Shown: positions 1 to 7,447 of the stretch, one piece after another
How the letters are laid out: every line of letters starts with the position of its first letter
Numbering within the stretch: position 1 is the stretch's first letter
Source: a virus
IMG/VR virus record: IMGVR_UViG_3300042691_019200
Coordinates: 1-30,462 of that record
Strand: one strand, 5' to 3'
Length of the DNA: 30,462 nt
Notes under the pieces: generated by a model
What the model was told of the DNA's origin: nothing
Seen by the model: only the letters and a program-made list of their open reading frames with translations
Database searches by the model: none
Made by a program: the position numbers and the translations under genes

Positions 1-69
1 TTGAAGATGCAGCACCTGAGCGTACTGACAATGTATGTCCCAAGTGCGGATTCGATCTTGGTGCAGCCG
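1..69. repeat. Terminal direct repeat, left copy
   Basis: Bases 1-69 are identical to 30394-30462. The repeat lies inside one open reading frame that continues through the junction, so it is most likely the overlap left when a circular or circularly permuted genome was assembled. A physical terminal repeat of 69 bases is possible but less likely. Confidence 0.95.
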
Positions 70-98
70 GTATGACAGATGAAGATATCGACACCTGA
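1..98 (+). CDS. ParB-like protein, C-terminal part (cut by window start)
   Basis: This is the end of the gene that starts at 29901. Reading continues in frame across the 69-base terminal overlap (first full codon at base 3) to a TGA at 96-98. It encodes a short acidic tail with one Cys-x-x-Cys pair (CPKCGFDLG), which could be half of a zinc ribbon, although no second pair is seen. Joined across the circle the protein is about 195 residues. See the entry at 29901 for the domain description. The next gene, the methyltransferase, starts 16 bases after the stop, so the two are very probably co-transcribed. Confidence 0.8.
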   Translation, partial: EDAAPERTDNVCPKCGFDLGAAGMTDEDIDT

Positions 99-114
99 AA
101 CCAGAGGATGACTC

Positions 115-1110
115 TTGAGCAGCTACTCAGTCGCATCGTTGTTCGCAGGATGTGGTGGATCGTCGTGTGGGTATCGAATGGCAGGCTTCAGAGTCCTGTT
201 CGCAAATGAGTTTGTGCCTGAAGCTCGATTGTCGTATGCGTTGAACGCAGCCGACTATACCAAGCTTGATGGTCGTGATGTGCGAACACTCACAGGTAAG
301 GACATGCCGTATGGCGTGGATGTACTTGACGGATCACCGCCCTGCTCTTCATTCTCGACAGCAGGCAAGCGTGAGCGTGGTTGGCGTGAGGTGAAGAAGT
401 ATGGAGTTGGCGGCAACCTCAAGCAGCGCACAGACGATCTGTTTGATGAATACCTGAGACTTGTCGATGAAGTCCGGCCAAAGGTGTTTGTCGCAGAGAA
501 TGTTCGTGGGCTTGCTATCGGCAAGTGTCGTGGGTATCTCTCAGCTATCTTCAGCAAGGCAGAGTCACTTGGCTATATCGTCGAAGCAAGAGTGCTCGAT
601 GCGCAATATCTGGGAGTGCCTCAGCGCCGGAAGAGAACGATCATCATCGGCAGACGATCGGACTTCAAGCAGCCTGTCCAGTGGCCAAAGCTTCAACCGA
701 TCGTCACGCTGAAGCAAGCGTTGAAAGATGTACCACTCCCAAGTTGCGAAGAAGAAGCTGGCCCATCGATCGAGTCATATGCGATTGGGCAAGAGTGGAA
801 GAGAATGGGCAGACCAGGTACTCAGTCGGAAAGATACTTCAGTCTGGTGCGTCCATCGTGGGATGAACCCTGTCCGACGATCACTGCGACTACATCTGCG
901 ACTGGCGCAGCCGGAGTTGCTCACCCATCTGAATGTCGCAAGTTTAGTATTCCGGAGCTCAGGCGCATCTGCGGATTCCCAGATGACTTCAAACTGCATG
1001 GAACCTACCAGCAGCGTGCTGAGAGACTAGGCAGAGCGGTACCACCACCGATGATGGCAGCAGTTGCGAATGCCGTCAGGCAGATCCTTCAATCGGAGTT
1101 GCGATTATGA
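115..1110 (+). CDS. DNA cytosine-5 methyltransferase, variant with Arg in motif X (candidate carboxymethyltransferase)
   Basis: The 331-residue protein has the C5-methyltransferase motifs in order: motif I SLFAGCGG (8-15), motif IV DGSPPCSSF with catalytic Cys77, motif VI ENV (128-130), motif VIII QRRKR (170-174), a target-recognition region (about 190-265), and motifs IX/X (about 276-325). The start is TTG at 115, six bases after an AGAGGA ribosome site; the ATG at 108 is out of frame. Motif X is odd. The family has a nearly invariant Asn (G-N-x-V-x-P) that packs by the cofactor and catalytic loop, and here it is Arg307 (LGRAVPPP). From memory, engineered M.MpeI with Lys at this Asn gains use of carboxy-SAM. 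The next gene is a CmoA-like carboxy-SAM synthase, so I infer transfer of a carboxymethyl group to cytosine. Ordinary methylation remains the alternative. Confidence 0.93.
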   Translation: MSSYSVASLFAGCGGSSCGYRMAGFRVLFANEFVPEARLSYALNAADYTKLDGRDVRTLTGKDMPYGVDVLDGSPPCSSFSTAGKRERGWREVKKYGVGGNLKQRTDDLFDEYLRLVDEVRPKVFVAENVRGLAIGKCRGYLSAIFSKAESLGYIVEARVLDAQYLGVPQRRKRTIIIGRRSDFKQPVQWPKLQPIVTLKQALKDVPLPSCEEEAGPSIESYAIGQEWKRMGRPGTQSERYFSLVRPSWDEPCPTITATTSATGAAGVAHPSECRKFSIPELRRICGFPDDFKLHGTYQQRAERLGRAVPPPMMAAVANAVRQILQSELRL

Positions 1111-1829
1111 ACAGCAGTTCGTCTATCGATCATCGTCCTGCGAAGTCTCACTGGGAGTTTGACGCACAGGTGTCGAGCTGCTTCCCAGATATGGCCAGAC
1201 GATCAATACCACTCTATGACCAGACGGTGTCGGAGCTTGTGCGCTTTGTCGGTCGTGTGATGGCTCGAACACCAAAGCAATGGATCGATCTTGGAAGTGC
1301 TCGTGGTCGAGTGATCGAAGAAGCACTTGCGGTATACGGCAGAGCTCCGGCGTTCTGTATGGTGGAACCATCTCAGCCTATGTTCGATCTTCTGAACAAC
1401 ACCGCACTGTTTGACGGTATCGACAAACGATGTCAGGATGCGCTGAGCGTACTGACTAGCTACGCAGATGAATCGGTCGATGTAGTCTCTTGTATGTGGA
1501 CAATGCAGTTTGTACCTATCGATCAGCGTCAGACGATCTTCAAAGAGATTCGGCGTGTGCTCAGGTCTGATGGAGTCATGCTGTACGCAGAGAAGCTCGA
1601 AGGACAGACGCCAAGATTTGCTGATCTGCTTCGTGAACGGTATGAGGACTTCAAAGTATCGAACGGATACAGCAGGGAATCGATCGCACTGAAGCGTGAT
1701 GCGCTCAAGGGAGTGATGACACCTATCTCAGCTCCGGCGAACAAGGCATTGGCGAACAATGCTGGATTCGATATGGAGGAGGTTCTGCGCTTCTTCAACT
1801 TCGCAGCGTGGATCTGCCTGCCACGATAG
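1107..1829 (+). CDS. cmoA: CmoA-like carboxy-S-adenosyl-L-methionine synthase
   Basis: The 240-residue class I SAM-fold protein aligns along its length with E. coli CmoA (247 residues), which converts SAM and prephenate to carboxy-SAM and phenylpyruvate. Shared blocks are W-x-F-D-x-x-V and FPDM-x-x-RS-x-P-x-Y (16-37), the DLG SAM-binding turn (61-63), TMQF-x-P-x-x-RQ (132-142), DFK-x-x-NGYS (181-189), KR (196-197) and the C-terminal CFNF-like FFNF (229-232). Arg197 falls where I count E. coli Arg199, recalled as the residue holding the cofactor carboxylate. The glycine-rich loop differs (GSARGR instead of GCSLGA). The ATG overlaps the methyltransferase stop by 4 bases (ATGA), implying translational coupling. 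The likely role is to supply carboxy-SAM to that enzyme. Feeding host CmoB for tRNA wobble modification is the alternative, since no cmoB is present here. Confidence 0.88.
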   Translation: MNSSSSIDHRPAKSHWEFDAQVSSCFPDMARRSIPLYDQTVSELVRFVGRVMARTPKQWIDLGSARGRVIEEALAVYGRAPAFCMVEPSQPMFDLLNNTALFDGIDKRCQDALSVLTSYADESVDVVSCMWTMQFVPIDQRQTIFKEIRRVLRSDGVMLYAEKLEGQTPRFADLLRERYEDFKVSNGYSRESIALKRDALKGVMTPISAPANKALANNAGFDMEEVLRFFNFAAWICLPR

Positions 1830-1881
1830 TCGCTGCACAGTTTCGATCTTCCGATATGCTTTGCGAATACGCAGGTGAAGT

Positions 1882-2244
1882 ATGTCCAGCGAACAACCGC
1901 CAATGGTTGACTACATTGTTGATGGTCGAAACACTCGCAGCAATGTCGCATTAGTTTGCCAGCGACTGAATGAGCTTGGCGCAAAGGGTGTTCCTGTACC
2001 TCAGCAGCTGCTCGATGCACTGCCTCATATCGTCGCAAGGCTCATGAAGTCAGACAGCTTGAGAGTACAGGCCAGTGGAGTCAAGCTCCTTATGGCTATG
2101 GTGAAACACAATCTGGAGCTGGTAGCAGTTGCTGACAAGATGAATAGACTGGACACAGATCAGCCGACTGAGCGCATCGACTGTCCGGTCAAGCTCATTG
2201 AAGGTATCGATCCAAAGGTGTTCGACGATGAAGAACGATCCTGA
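1882..2244 (+). CDS. Unknown protein upstream of terminase, possible small terminase subunit
   Basis: A 120-residue protein with no motif I recognise. The central part (about 20-85) looks all-helical. It starts at ATG 1882 after an AGGTGAA sequence and is separated from cmoA by 52 bases. Its position two genes before the large terminase, its size and its helical content suggest a small terminase subunit that recognises the packaging site, but this is inferred from location only. The tail is acidic (DPKVFDDEERS), and its end overlaps the next gene. Confidence 0.6.
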   Translation: MSSEQPPMVDYIVDGRNTRSNVALVCQRLNELGAKGVPVPQQLLDALPHIVARLMKSDSLRVQASGVKLLMAMVKHNLELVAVADKMNRLDTDQPTERIDCPVKLIEGIDPKVFDDEERS

Positions 2245-2452
2245 GTGCGGTACATTTGAGTTGCTCGGTGGACCATTCGATGGGCAGTTGATGACTCTCC
2301 CGATCGACACTCAAAGCTTCATTGGAGCTATGACGAATCGATATGCCTGCTATGTGAGATGCAGCTCGCAGATGCGACTGAAGTATGTGAACACTGCCTG
2401 CTACATCGAAGATGCTATGGAAGCAATCGAGCACTTCGATGAATACCAATAA
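2228..2452 (+). CDS. Small GGPFDG-motif phage protein, function unknown
   Basis: 74 residues if started at ATG 2228. An upstream in-frame start at 2198 would deepen the overlap with the previous gene. The segment FELLGGPFDGQ (about 8-18) resembles a G-G-x-x-D-G motif that recurs in small uncharacterised phage proteins. It has four cysteines and no membrane segment. It overlaps the gene before it by 17 bases and the terminase after it by 14 bases, so it belongs to the packaging operon. No function can be assigned. Confidence 0.6.
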   Translation: MKNDPECGTFELLGGPFDGQLMTLPIDTQSFIGAMTNRYACYVRCSSQMRLKYVNTACYIEDAMEAIEHFDEYQ

Positions 2453-3728
2453 GTTTCAAGTGATCGGAGCGCACAAGAAGCTCTGGCAGACCAGAGCACC
2501 ACGCATCCTCATCGAGGGTCCAAGTGGCACTGGCAAGACTCGCAACGAGCTGGAGCGTATCAACTTCCTGTCATGGAGATATCCACGATCACGACATCTG
2601 ATTTGCCGGAAGACAAGAGCAAGCATGAGTGAGTCAGTGCTCGTCACTTGGGAGCGGGATGTGCACGCTCAAACATTCGATCTGTTCGGAAATATCCGGC
2701 GACAGAATCGTGAGGTGTATCGATATCCGAACGGCAGTTGCGTAGTAGTCGGTGGTCTCGACAAACCAGAGCGAACATACAGCTCAGAGTATGACACAAT
2801 CACAGTATTCGAAGCAGTAGAGACAACTGAGAATGAAGTTGAGCAGTTGCTTCGTGCATTGCGCTCCGGAAGGATGCCGTTTCAACAACTGGTAGCAGAC
2901 TGCAATCCTTCTCACGAACGACACTGGTTGAATGTGCGAGCAGACCAAGGATGGTTTGAACGGCATCTGACTCGACACACCGACAACCCAAGATACTGGA
3001 CTGGATCAGACTGGACTGAAGATGGCAAGAAGTTCATAAGCAGTCTGCAAGCTCTAACAGGTCACAGAAGGTTGCGACTGTTAGAGGGAAGATGGGCATC
3101 AGCTGAAGGTGTCGTGTATGATGAGTTTGACGCCAGTAGGCATGTGATCGACTCGATGCCGATAGGCTGGGAATCGTGGCGCAAGTTTCGATCAATTGAC
3201 TTTGGGTTCAACGATCCGTTCGTCTGTCAGTGGTGGGCTGACTCAGGTGAGGCATTGTACCTATATCGTGAGGTGTATATGTCCGGCAGGATCGTTCAAG
3301 ATCACGCTGAGCAGATAGTCCGGCTGACTGGTGATGAGGTGATTGACTACACCGTAGCAGATCACGATCGTGAGGATCGTGAAACCCTACACAGGTATGG
3401 AGTCCATACCATCCCTGCTCGCAAGGACATTGATCGTGGTATCGATTCAGTCAAAGCAAGGTTGCGAGTACAGGCGAATGGGAAGTCACGAATGTACATC
3501 CTGCGTTCATCTCTTCTGGAGCGTGATCAAAGGCTGGCTGTCAAGTCACGACCGACAAGCACAAGAGAAGAGTTTGACTGCTTCATCTGGTCGCAAAGGC
3601 GTGATGGTGATATTCGTGATCGGCCTGTCGATCGAGACAACCATGGTATGGATGCGATGCGATACGCAGTGATGAGTGTCGATAGCATTGGCGCAGGTGG
3701 CGACTATATTGGTGTGGTTGAGTGGTAG
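2439..3728 (+). CDS. terL: Terminase large subunit
   Basis: The 429-residue motor-nuclease that pumps DNA into the prohead. The Walker A motif is GPSGTGKT (27-34), and the Walker B region is YDTITVFEAVE, with the likely catalytic Glu125. The C-terminal RNase H-like nuclease has candidate metal-binding acids at Asp254 (SIDFGFNDP), Asp308 (VADHD) and Asp405 (NHGMDAMRYA). The start at ATG 2439 gives a sensible N-terminus; an upstream start at 2412 in the same frame adds nine residues that do not look conserved. The length is typical for a small siphovirus TerL. The hydrophobic strand before the Walker B glutamate is unusual in containing two threonines. Confidence 0.95.
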   Translation: MNTNKFQVIGAHKKLWQTRAPRILIEGPSGTGKTRNELERINFLSWRYPRSRHLICRKTRASMSESVLVTWERDVHAQTFDLFGNIRRQNREVYRYPNGSCVVVGGLDKPERTYSSEYDTITVFEAVETTENEVEQLLRALRSGRMPFQQLVADCNPSHERHWLNVRADQGWFERHLTRHTDNPRYWTGSDWTEDGKKFISSLQALTGHRRLRLLEGRWASAEGVVYDEFDASRHVIDSMPIGWESWRKFRSIDFGFNDPFVCQWWADSGEALYLYREVYMSGRIVQDHAEQIVRLTGDEVIDYTVADHDREDRETLHRYGVHTIPARKDIDRGIDSVKARLRVQANGKSRMYILRSSLLERDQRLAVKSRPTSTREEFDCFIWSQRRDGDIRDRPVDRDNHGMDAMRYAVMSVDSIGAGGDYIGVVEW

Positions 3729-3739
3729 TGGAGTACACA

Positions 3740-6700
3740 ATGGGTATCTTCGATGCATTCCTGAAAGCTCGCAAGCGTCCACCTACAGAGATGGATGCTG
3801 AATACACAGCTGCTTCGATTCGTGTAGGTGAAGAGTTTGCGGCATCATCGCAGAATGCGATCAACCAAGTTGACTTCAATCGTGTCGGTCGTGCGATGAC
3901 CGGAAGTATTTGGAATGCGTCAAGTATCATCGCAACTGAATGTGCGTCACATCCGTTGAAGCTGTATCGCAGAGCAAACTCCGGCAAGCGAGTTGGCAAG
4001 TGCGTGAAGATCGACAAACGGCAGTCTGATTTCCTTACTGGAAGAAGCTCATCGTGCAAGGTAACAGCCAAGCAAGCTTCTATGGCAGATGCTGCAGGAA
4101 CTATTGAAGAAGTCATAGAGCATCCTGCGCTCGATCTTCTTTCAGATCCTGATCCGGTCACGACTGCTTCGGACTTCCTGACGATGCTGTACTGGTATCG
4201 TGAAGTGGCAGGTAAGGCATATGTATGGACAGGAGAGCAAACCAAGGATGGTCCATCAGGACTCTACATCCTTCATCCGCAGTTCACGCAGCCAGTACTT
4301 AGTCGGCAGGACTTCATATCTGCGTATCGATATGGAAGGGATATCACAGGTGTCATCGAGATACCTGCAGAGCAGGTGATCTTCTCTCCATATCAGCGTG
4401 ACCCATTCAGACCATGGGATGGCATGTCGTGGCTGACTTCTGTCGAGCAATATGCCGATGCGGAGAACGCTGCACTGATTGCCGAAGTACAGAGATGGAA
4501 GAACAGTGGTCAGGCTGGATTCATCCTCAAGGTGCCGATGACCTACACCGACCAGCAGATGAAGCAAGTCGAAGCAGCTCTGCGAGCAAAGGCTGGCCCA
4601 CTTGCAGCTGGTCGTGCGCTGATCATTCGTGAGGCTGAGATCGTTCAGTCAGCGAGCAAAGCCCACGAGATGGGATATATCGAAGGTTTGACGCAGGCGG
4701 AGAAGGCAATATACAGAGCAGCCGGAATCCCAGAAGCAATTTGGAAGTTGAATGACGCAAACCTTGCTGGCGCAAAGATGGGTGAGCGATTGCTCATGCG
4801 ATCGTGCTTCAAGCGTATGAGAAGAGTCGCAGAAGATATGACAGCGTATCTTCTCCCGATGTTCGGTGAAGAAGATGGCACGATGTGGTTTGGCTATGAG
4901 AATCCGGATCTTGAAGATCAGGTTGCAGAAGCATCGATGATGAACGCAGCATTCATTGCTGGCGTAGTCTCTGAGGACGAATACCGCAAGGTGTTGTACT
5001 TACCACCACGCAATGGCTCTGACTCTGTAGATATCGATGAAGAAGAGATGACGGTTGCTCAGGCAGACGATGCTGAAGCTTCTGACGATAGTGAATCTGA
5101 GCTTGATGATGTCGAAGAATCAAATGACGAGATGACTGACGATACCGTCACTGAAGCTCCGGCTGAGACTAGCTCAGTTGATGCGAGCGCAACTGATACG
5201 GTACAGGCTGCGGCATCTGATATCAATGTTGCGTCTACTGCGTTGAACGGTGCGCAGGTACAAGCACTGTTAGAGTTGGCAACTGCCGTATCGTCCAATC
5301 AACTTCCATCTGAGTCTGCGAGAGCAATAGCAGCTGCCGCATTCCCAACGGTTGCACCTGAGGTACTCGATGCCGTATTTAAACCACTGTCAAGCTTCAC
5401 GCCAGCCTCAGCTCCGCAACAAAGTGATTCGTTCAAGAGCATTCGTGGACTTGTTCATAGATCCAAGGATGGTAACGATACTCCTGTTGCAGCAGTTGAA
5501 CAATCAAAGGCTGAAGAAGGATTCGTGCCACCTGAGCAAGTCCGGCGCAACGCAGAGCGTGCGCTTGAATGGCGCAGAGAATACAACAGAGGTATGACGC
5601 CAGTTGGAGTCGCACGAGCAAGAGACTTGATGAATGGTCGTGCGCTGTCGGCTGATACCATCTCACGCATGGTCAGCTATTTCGCTCGTCATGAAGTTGA
5701 TAAGCAGGCAGAAGGATTCAATGACGGTGAGGATGGATTCCCATCTGCCGGAAGAATCGCATGGGATGGTTGGGGTGGCGATGAAGGCAAGGCGTGGGCA
5801 GAACGGATCGCTGCACGATTCGACGATGAAGAGAAGATGTGTGACGATCAAGAGAAGATGTGTGGTAGTCCGGAGCATGAAGAAGGGAAGATGAAACCAC
5901 CATCTGAGCTCACAGAAGAAGAGTTGCGACAACTCGCAGAGTTTCTGAAACCATTGCTCATGCCAAAGTCCGTTCGTGTTGATCGATATGACTGGGATGG
6001 TCAATGCGGTTGTGCGCTCGATGGCATTCATGGCAAGGCAAAGCAAGAAGAGACAGATGACAAGATCGAAGAAGAGATCAGGCGTGCGATTGAGGAGTGG
6101 GCAAAGCGAACGATTCCTGAAGTCATCCGGCAACTCGACAAGACTGAAACAGTACAGTTCACAGACTTGAGTCGCACACAACTTCAGGAGGTTCTGGCAG
6201 TTGGAGTCGAAGCAGCATTCAAAGCAGGAGCGCAAGATACGCTGTCATCATTCAATAGCACTCTGCCTCCACTCAGCAGCGAGCAAGCATCGAAGTACAT
6301 ACAGCAGTACAACTTCAATTTGGTATCCGGCGTGACTCGCACAATGCGAGATCAGCTGCAGACGCAGATCAGTTCCGGTATCGAAGCAGGTGCGACTCGC
6401 AACGAGATTGCGGAGAAGCTTCTTGAGAATGTCGATGATATGAGTCGGAATAGAGCGACAGTCATTGCGCAAACTGAGACTGCTAGAGCGTACCAGCATG
6501 GTGCGTTGCAGCAGGGTATTGAGATGGGGATACCTGCGAAGAAGTGGCGATTGAGTGGCAACCCATGTGGTTTATGTGAAGCAGCGGCACGAAAGAGTCG
6601 CAGTGAACCAGTGCCGATCGGTGAACCCTTCTTGCGAGCAGGTGAAACGATCATGGGTACTGACGGCAAGTTGTACACGATGAAGATGGATGTGATGGTG

Positions 6701-6760
6701 GCGTCTGAAGCTCACCCAAACTGTGCGTGCGGAACAACAAAGGTGGATGAAGAAGTATGA
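3740..6760 (+). CDS. Portal protein fused to MuF-type head morphogenesis protein
   Basis: At about 1006 residues this is far longer than a usual portal (400-550). Residues 1-430 are an HK97-type portal (NASSIIATECASHPLKLYRR near the start; IYRAAGIPEAIW and NLAGAKMGERLL later). Residues about 430-490 are a very acidic linker. Residues about 500-550 are a helical segment (GAQVQALLEL...FPTVAPEVL). Residues about 597-690 hold a conserved phage-head-associated domain (NAERALEWRREYNRGM, FARHEVDK, FPSAGRIAWDGWGG). Residues about 780-1006 are a MuF/SPP1 gp7-like domain ending in C-G-L-C and HPNCACG. The chosen start is ATG 3740, behind a GTGGAG site. GTG codons at 3722 and 3728 are in frame but overlap the terminase stop. 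The protein should form the DNA-entry vertex and carry the MuF module into the head. Confidence 0.92.
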   Translation: MGIFDAFLKARKRPPTEMDAEYTAASIRVGEEFAASSQNAINQVDFNRVGRAMTGSIWNASSIIATECASHPLKLYRRANSGKRVGKCVKIDKRQSDFLTGRSSSCKVTAKQASMADAAGTIEEVIEHPALDLLSDPDPVTTASDFLTMLYWYREVAGKAYVWTGEQTKDGPSGLYILHPQFTQPVLSRQDFISAYRYGRDITGVIEIPAEQVIFSPYQRDPFRPWDGMSWLTSVEQYADAENAALIAEVQRWKNSGQAGFILKVPMTYTDQQMKQVEAALRAKAGPLAAGRALIIREAEIVQSASKAHEMGYIEGLTQAEKAIYRAAGIPEAIWKLNDANLAGAKMGERLLMRSCFKRMRRVAEDMTAYLLPMFGEEDGTMWFGYENPDLEDQVAEASMMNAAFIAGVVSEDEYRKVLYLPPRNGSDSVDIDEEEMTVAQADDAEASDDSESELDDVEESNDEMTDDTVTEAPAETSSVDASATDTVQAAASDINVASTALNGAQVQALLELATAVSSNQLPSESARAIAAAAFPTVAPEVLDAVFKPLSSFTPASAPQQSDSFKSIRGLVHRSKDGNDTPVAAVEQSKAEEGFVPPEQVRRNAERALEWRREYNRGMTPVGVARARDLMNGRALSADTISRMVSYFARHEVDKQAEGFNDGEDGFPSAGRIAWDGWGGDEGKAWAERIAARFDDEEKMCDDQEKMCGSPEHEEGKMKPPSELTEEELRQLAEFLKPLLMPKSVRVDRYDWDGQCGCALDGIHGKAKQEETDDKIEEEIRRAIEEWAKRTIPEVIRQLDKTETVQFTDLSRTQLQEVLAVGVEAAFKAGAQDTLSSFNSTLPPLSSEQASKYIQQYNFNLVSGVTRTMRDQLQTQISSGIEAGATRNEIAEKLLENVDDMSRNRATVIAQTETARAYQHGALQQGIEMGIPAKKWRLSGNPCGLCEAAARKSRSEPVPIGEPFLRAGETIMGTDGKLYTMKMDVMVASEAHPNCACGTTKVDEEV

Positions 6761-7368
6761 TCACGATCAAGAGTAAAGAGTGGCAAGCGCAAGCGTTTGA
6801 GAGACTCGCACGAAAGCACTATCGTGTATGGAAGTCCGGCAGACTCTTTATGAAGTCCGCAAGTGATCTCGCTGGAGGTATCCAGCCTATGGGTGACGAT
6901 CAACCAACGCACATTCGTGCGTATGCGACTCGACCAACTGTTGATCTTGAAGGTGATGTAGTACTTCCGGCTGGTATGAATGCGGAATACTTCAAGATGA
7001 ATCGCACGATGTTCGTCGATCATCAGTATGACGCAATGTCAGCAGTCGGCAAGTTGCGAAACATCTTCAGCGACTCAGGTGGCATTATTGTCGAATCCGT
7101 ACTGATCAACAATCCTCAGAATCAACTTCGCAACCAGATCGAAGCACTAGCAGCCGCTGGCAATATCGGTCACTCCATCGGATTCGAGGCTGTTGACTAT
7201 GGCCCACCTACTGCTGAGGAGCGCAAAGCATTCCCAGATGCTTCGACTATCCATAGGCAATGGCGTTTGCTTGAGGTGTCCTATACAGCTATGCCCATGA
7301 ACGGATATTGCCAAAGTGATATGACTCCTCAGGATGTGACAGCTAGCAAGACAATTGTTATTCTCTGA
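6757..7368 (+). CDS. HK97-type prohead maturation protease
   Basis: A 203-residue serine protease of the HK97 prohead type (peptidase S78). It shows the IRAYAT...VDLEGDVVLP N-terminal strand pair (53-71), candidate catalytic His89 (FVDHQYD), candidate Ser140 in GHSIGFEA (138-145), and the LLEVSYTAMPMN strand near the C-terminus. It should cleave the delta domain of the capsid protein during head maturation. The ATG overlaps the portal-MuF stop by 4 bases, and the capsid gene follows after a structured 79-base gap. The length is standard. Confidence 0.93.
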   Translation: MITIKSKEWQAQAFERLARKHYRVWKSGRLFMKSASDLAGGIQPMGDDQPTHIRAYATRPTVDLEGDVVLPAGMNAEYFKMNRTMFVDHQYDAMSAVGKLRNIFSDSGGIIVESVLINNPQNQLRNQIEALAAAGNIGHSIGFEAVDYGPPTAEERKAFPDASTIHRQWRLLEVSYTAMPMNGYCQSDMTPQDVTASKTIVIL

Positions 7369-7447
7369 CTGTCGGCCAATCTGTCTGCGATCGCATGTGC
7401 CATAGCAGATCGATACGCTCACAAAGTTGATTAGTGTGAGGTGAACA
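7369..7447 (+). promoter_or_regulatory. Structured leader of the capsid gene with a stem overlapping the ribosome site
   Basis: The 79-base gap contains the 10-bp palindrome TGCGATCGCA (7386-7395). It also has a perfect stem, CTCACA (7418-7423) with TGTGAG (7435-7440), whose 3' arm overlaps the GAGGTG ribosome site of the capsid gene (ATG 7448). Folding would partly mask the ribosome site. I see no convincing promoter here. Confidence 0.45.

Noticed and set aside
1882-2244. Confident call of small terminase
   Set aside because: No helix-turn-helix or known signature can be seen; only position supports it, so it is left as possible.
3722-3739. GTG starts at 3722 and 3728 for the portal fusion
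   Set aside because: They overlap the terminase stop and lack a ribosome site; ATG 3740 has GTGGAG at suitable distance.
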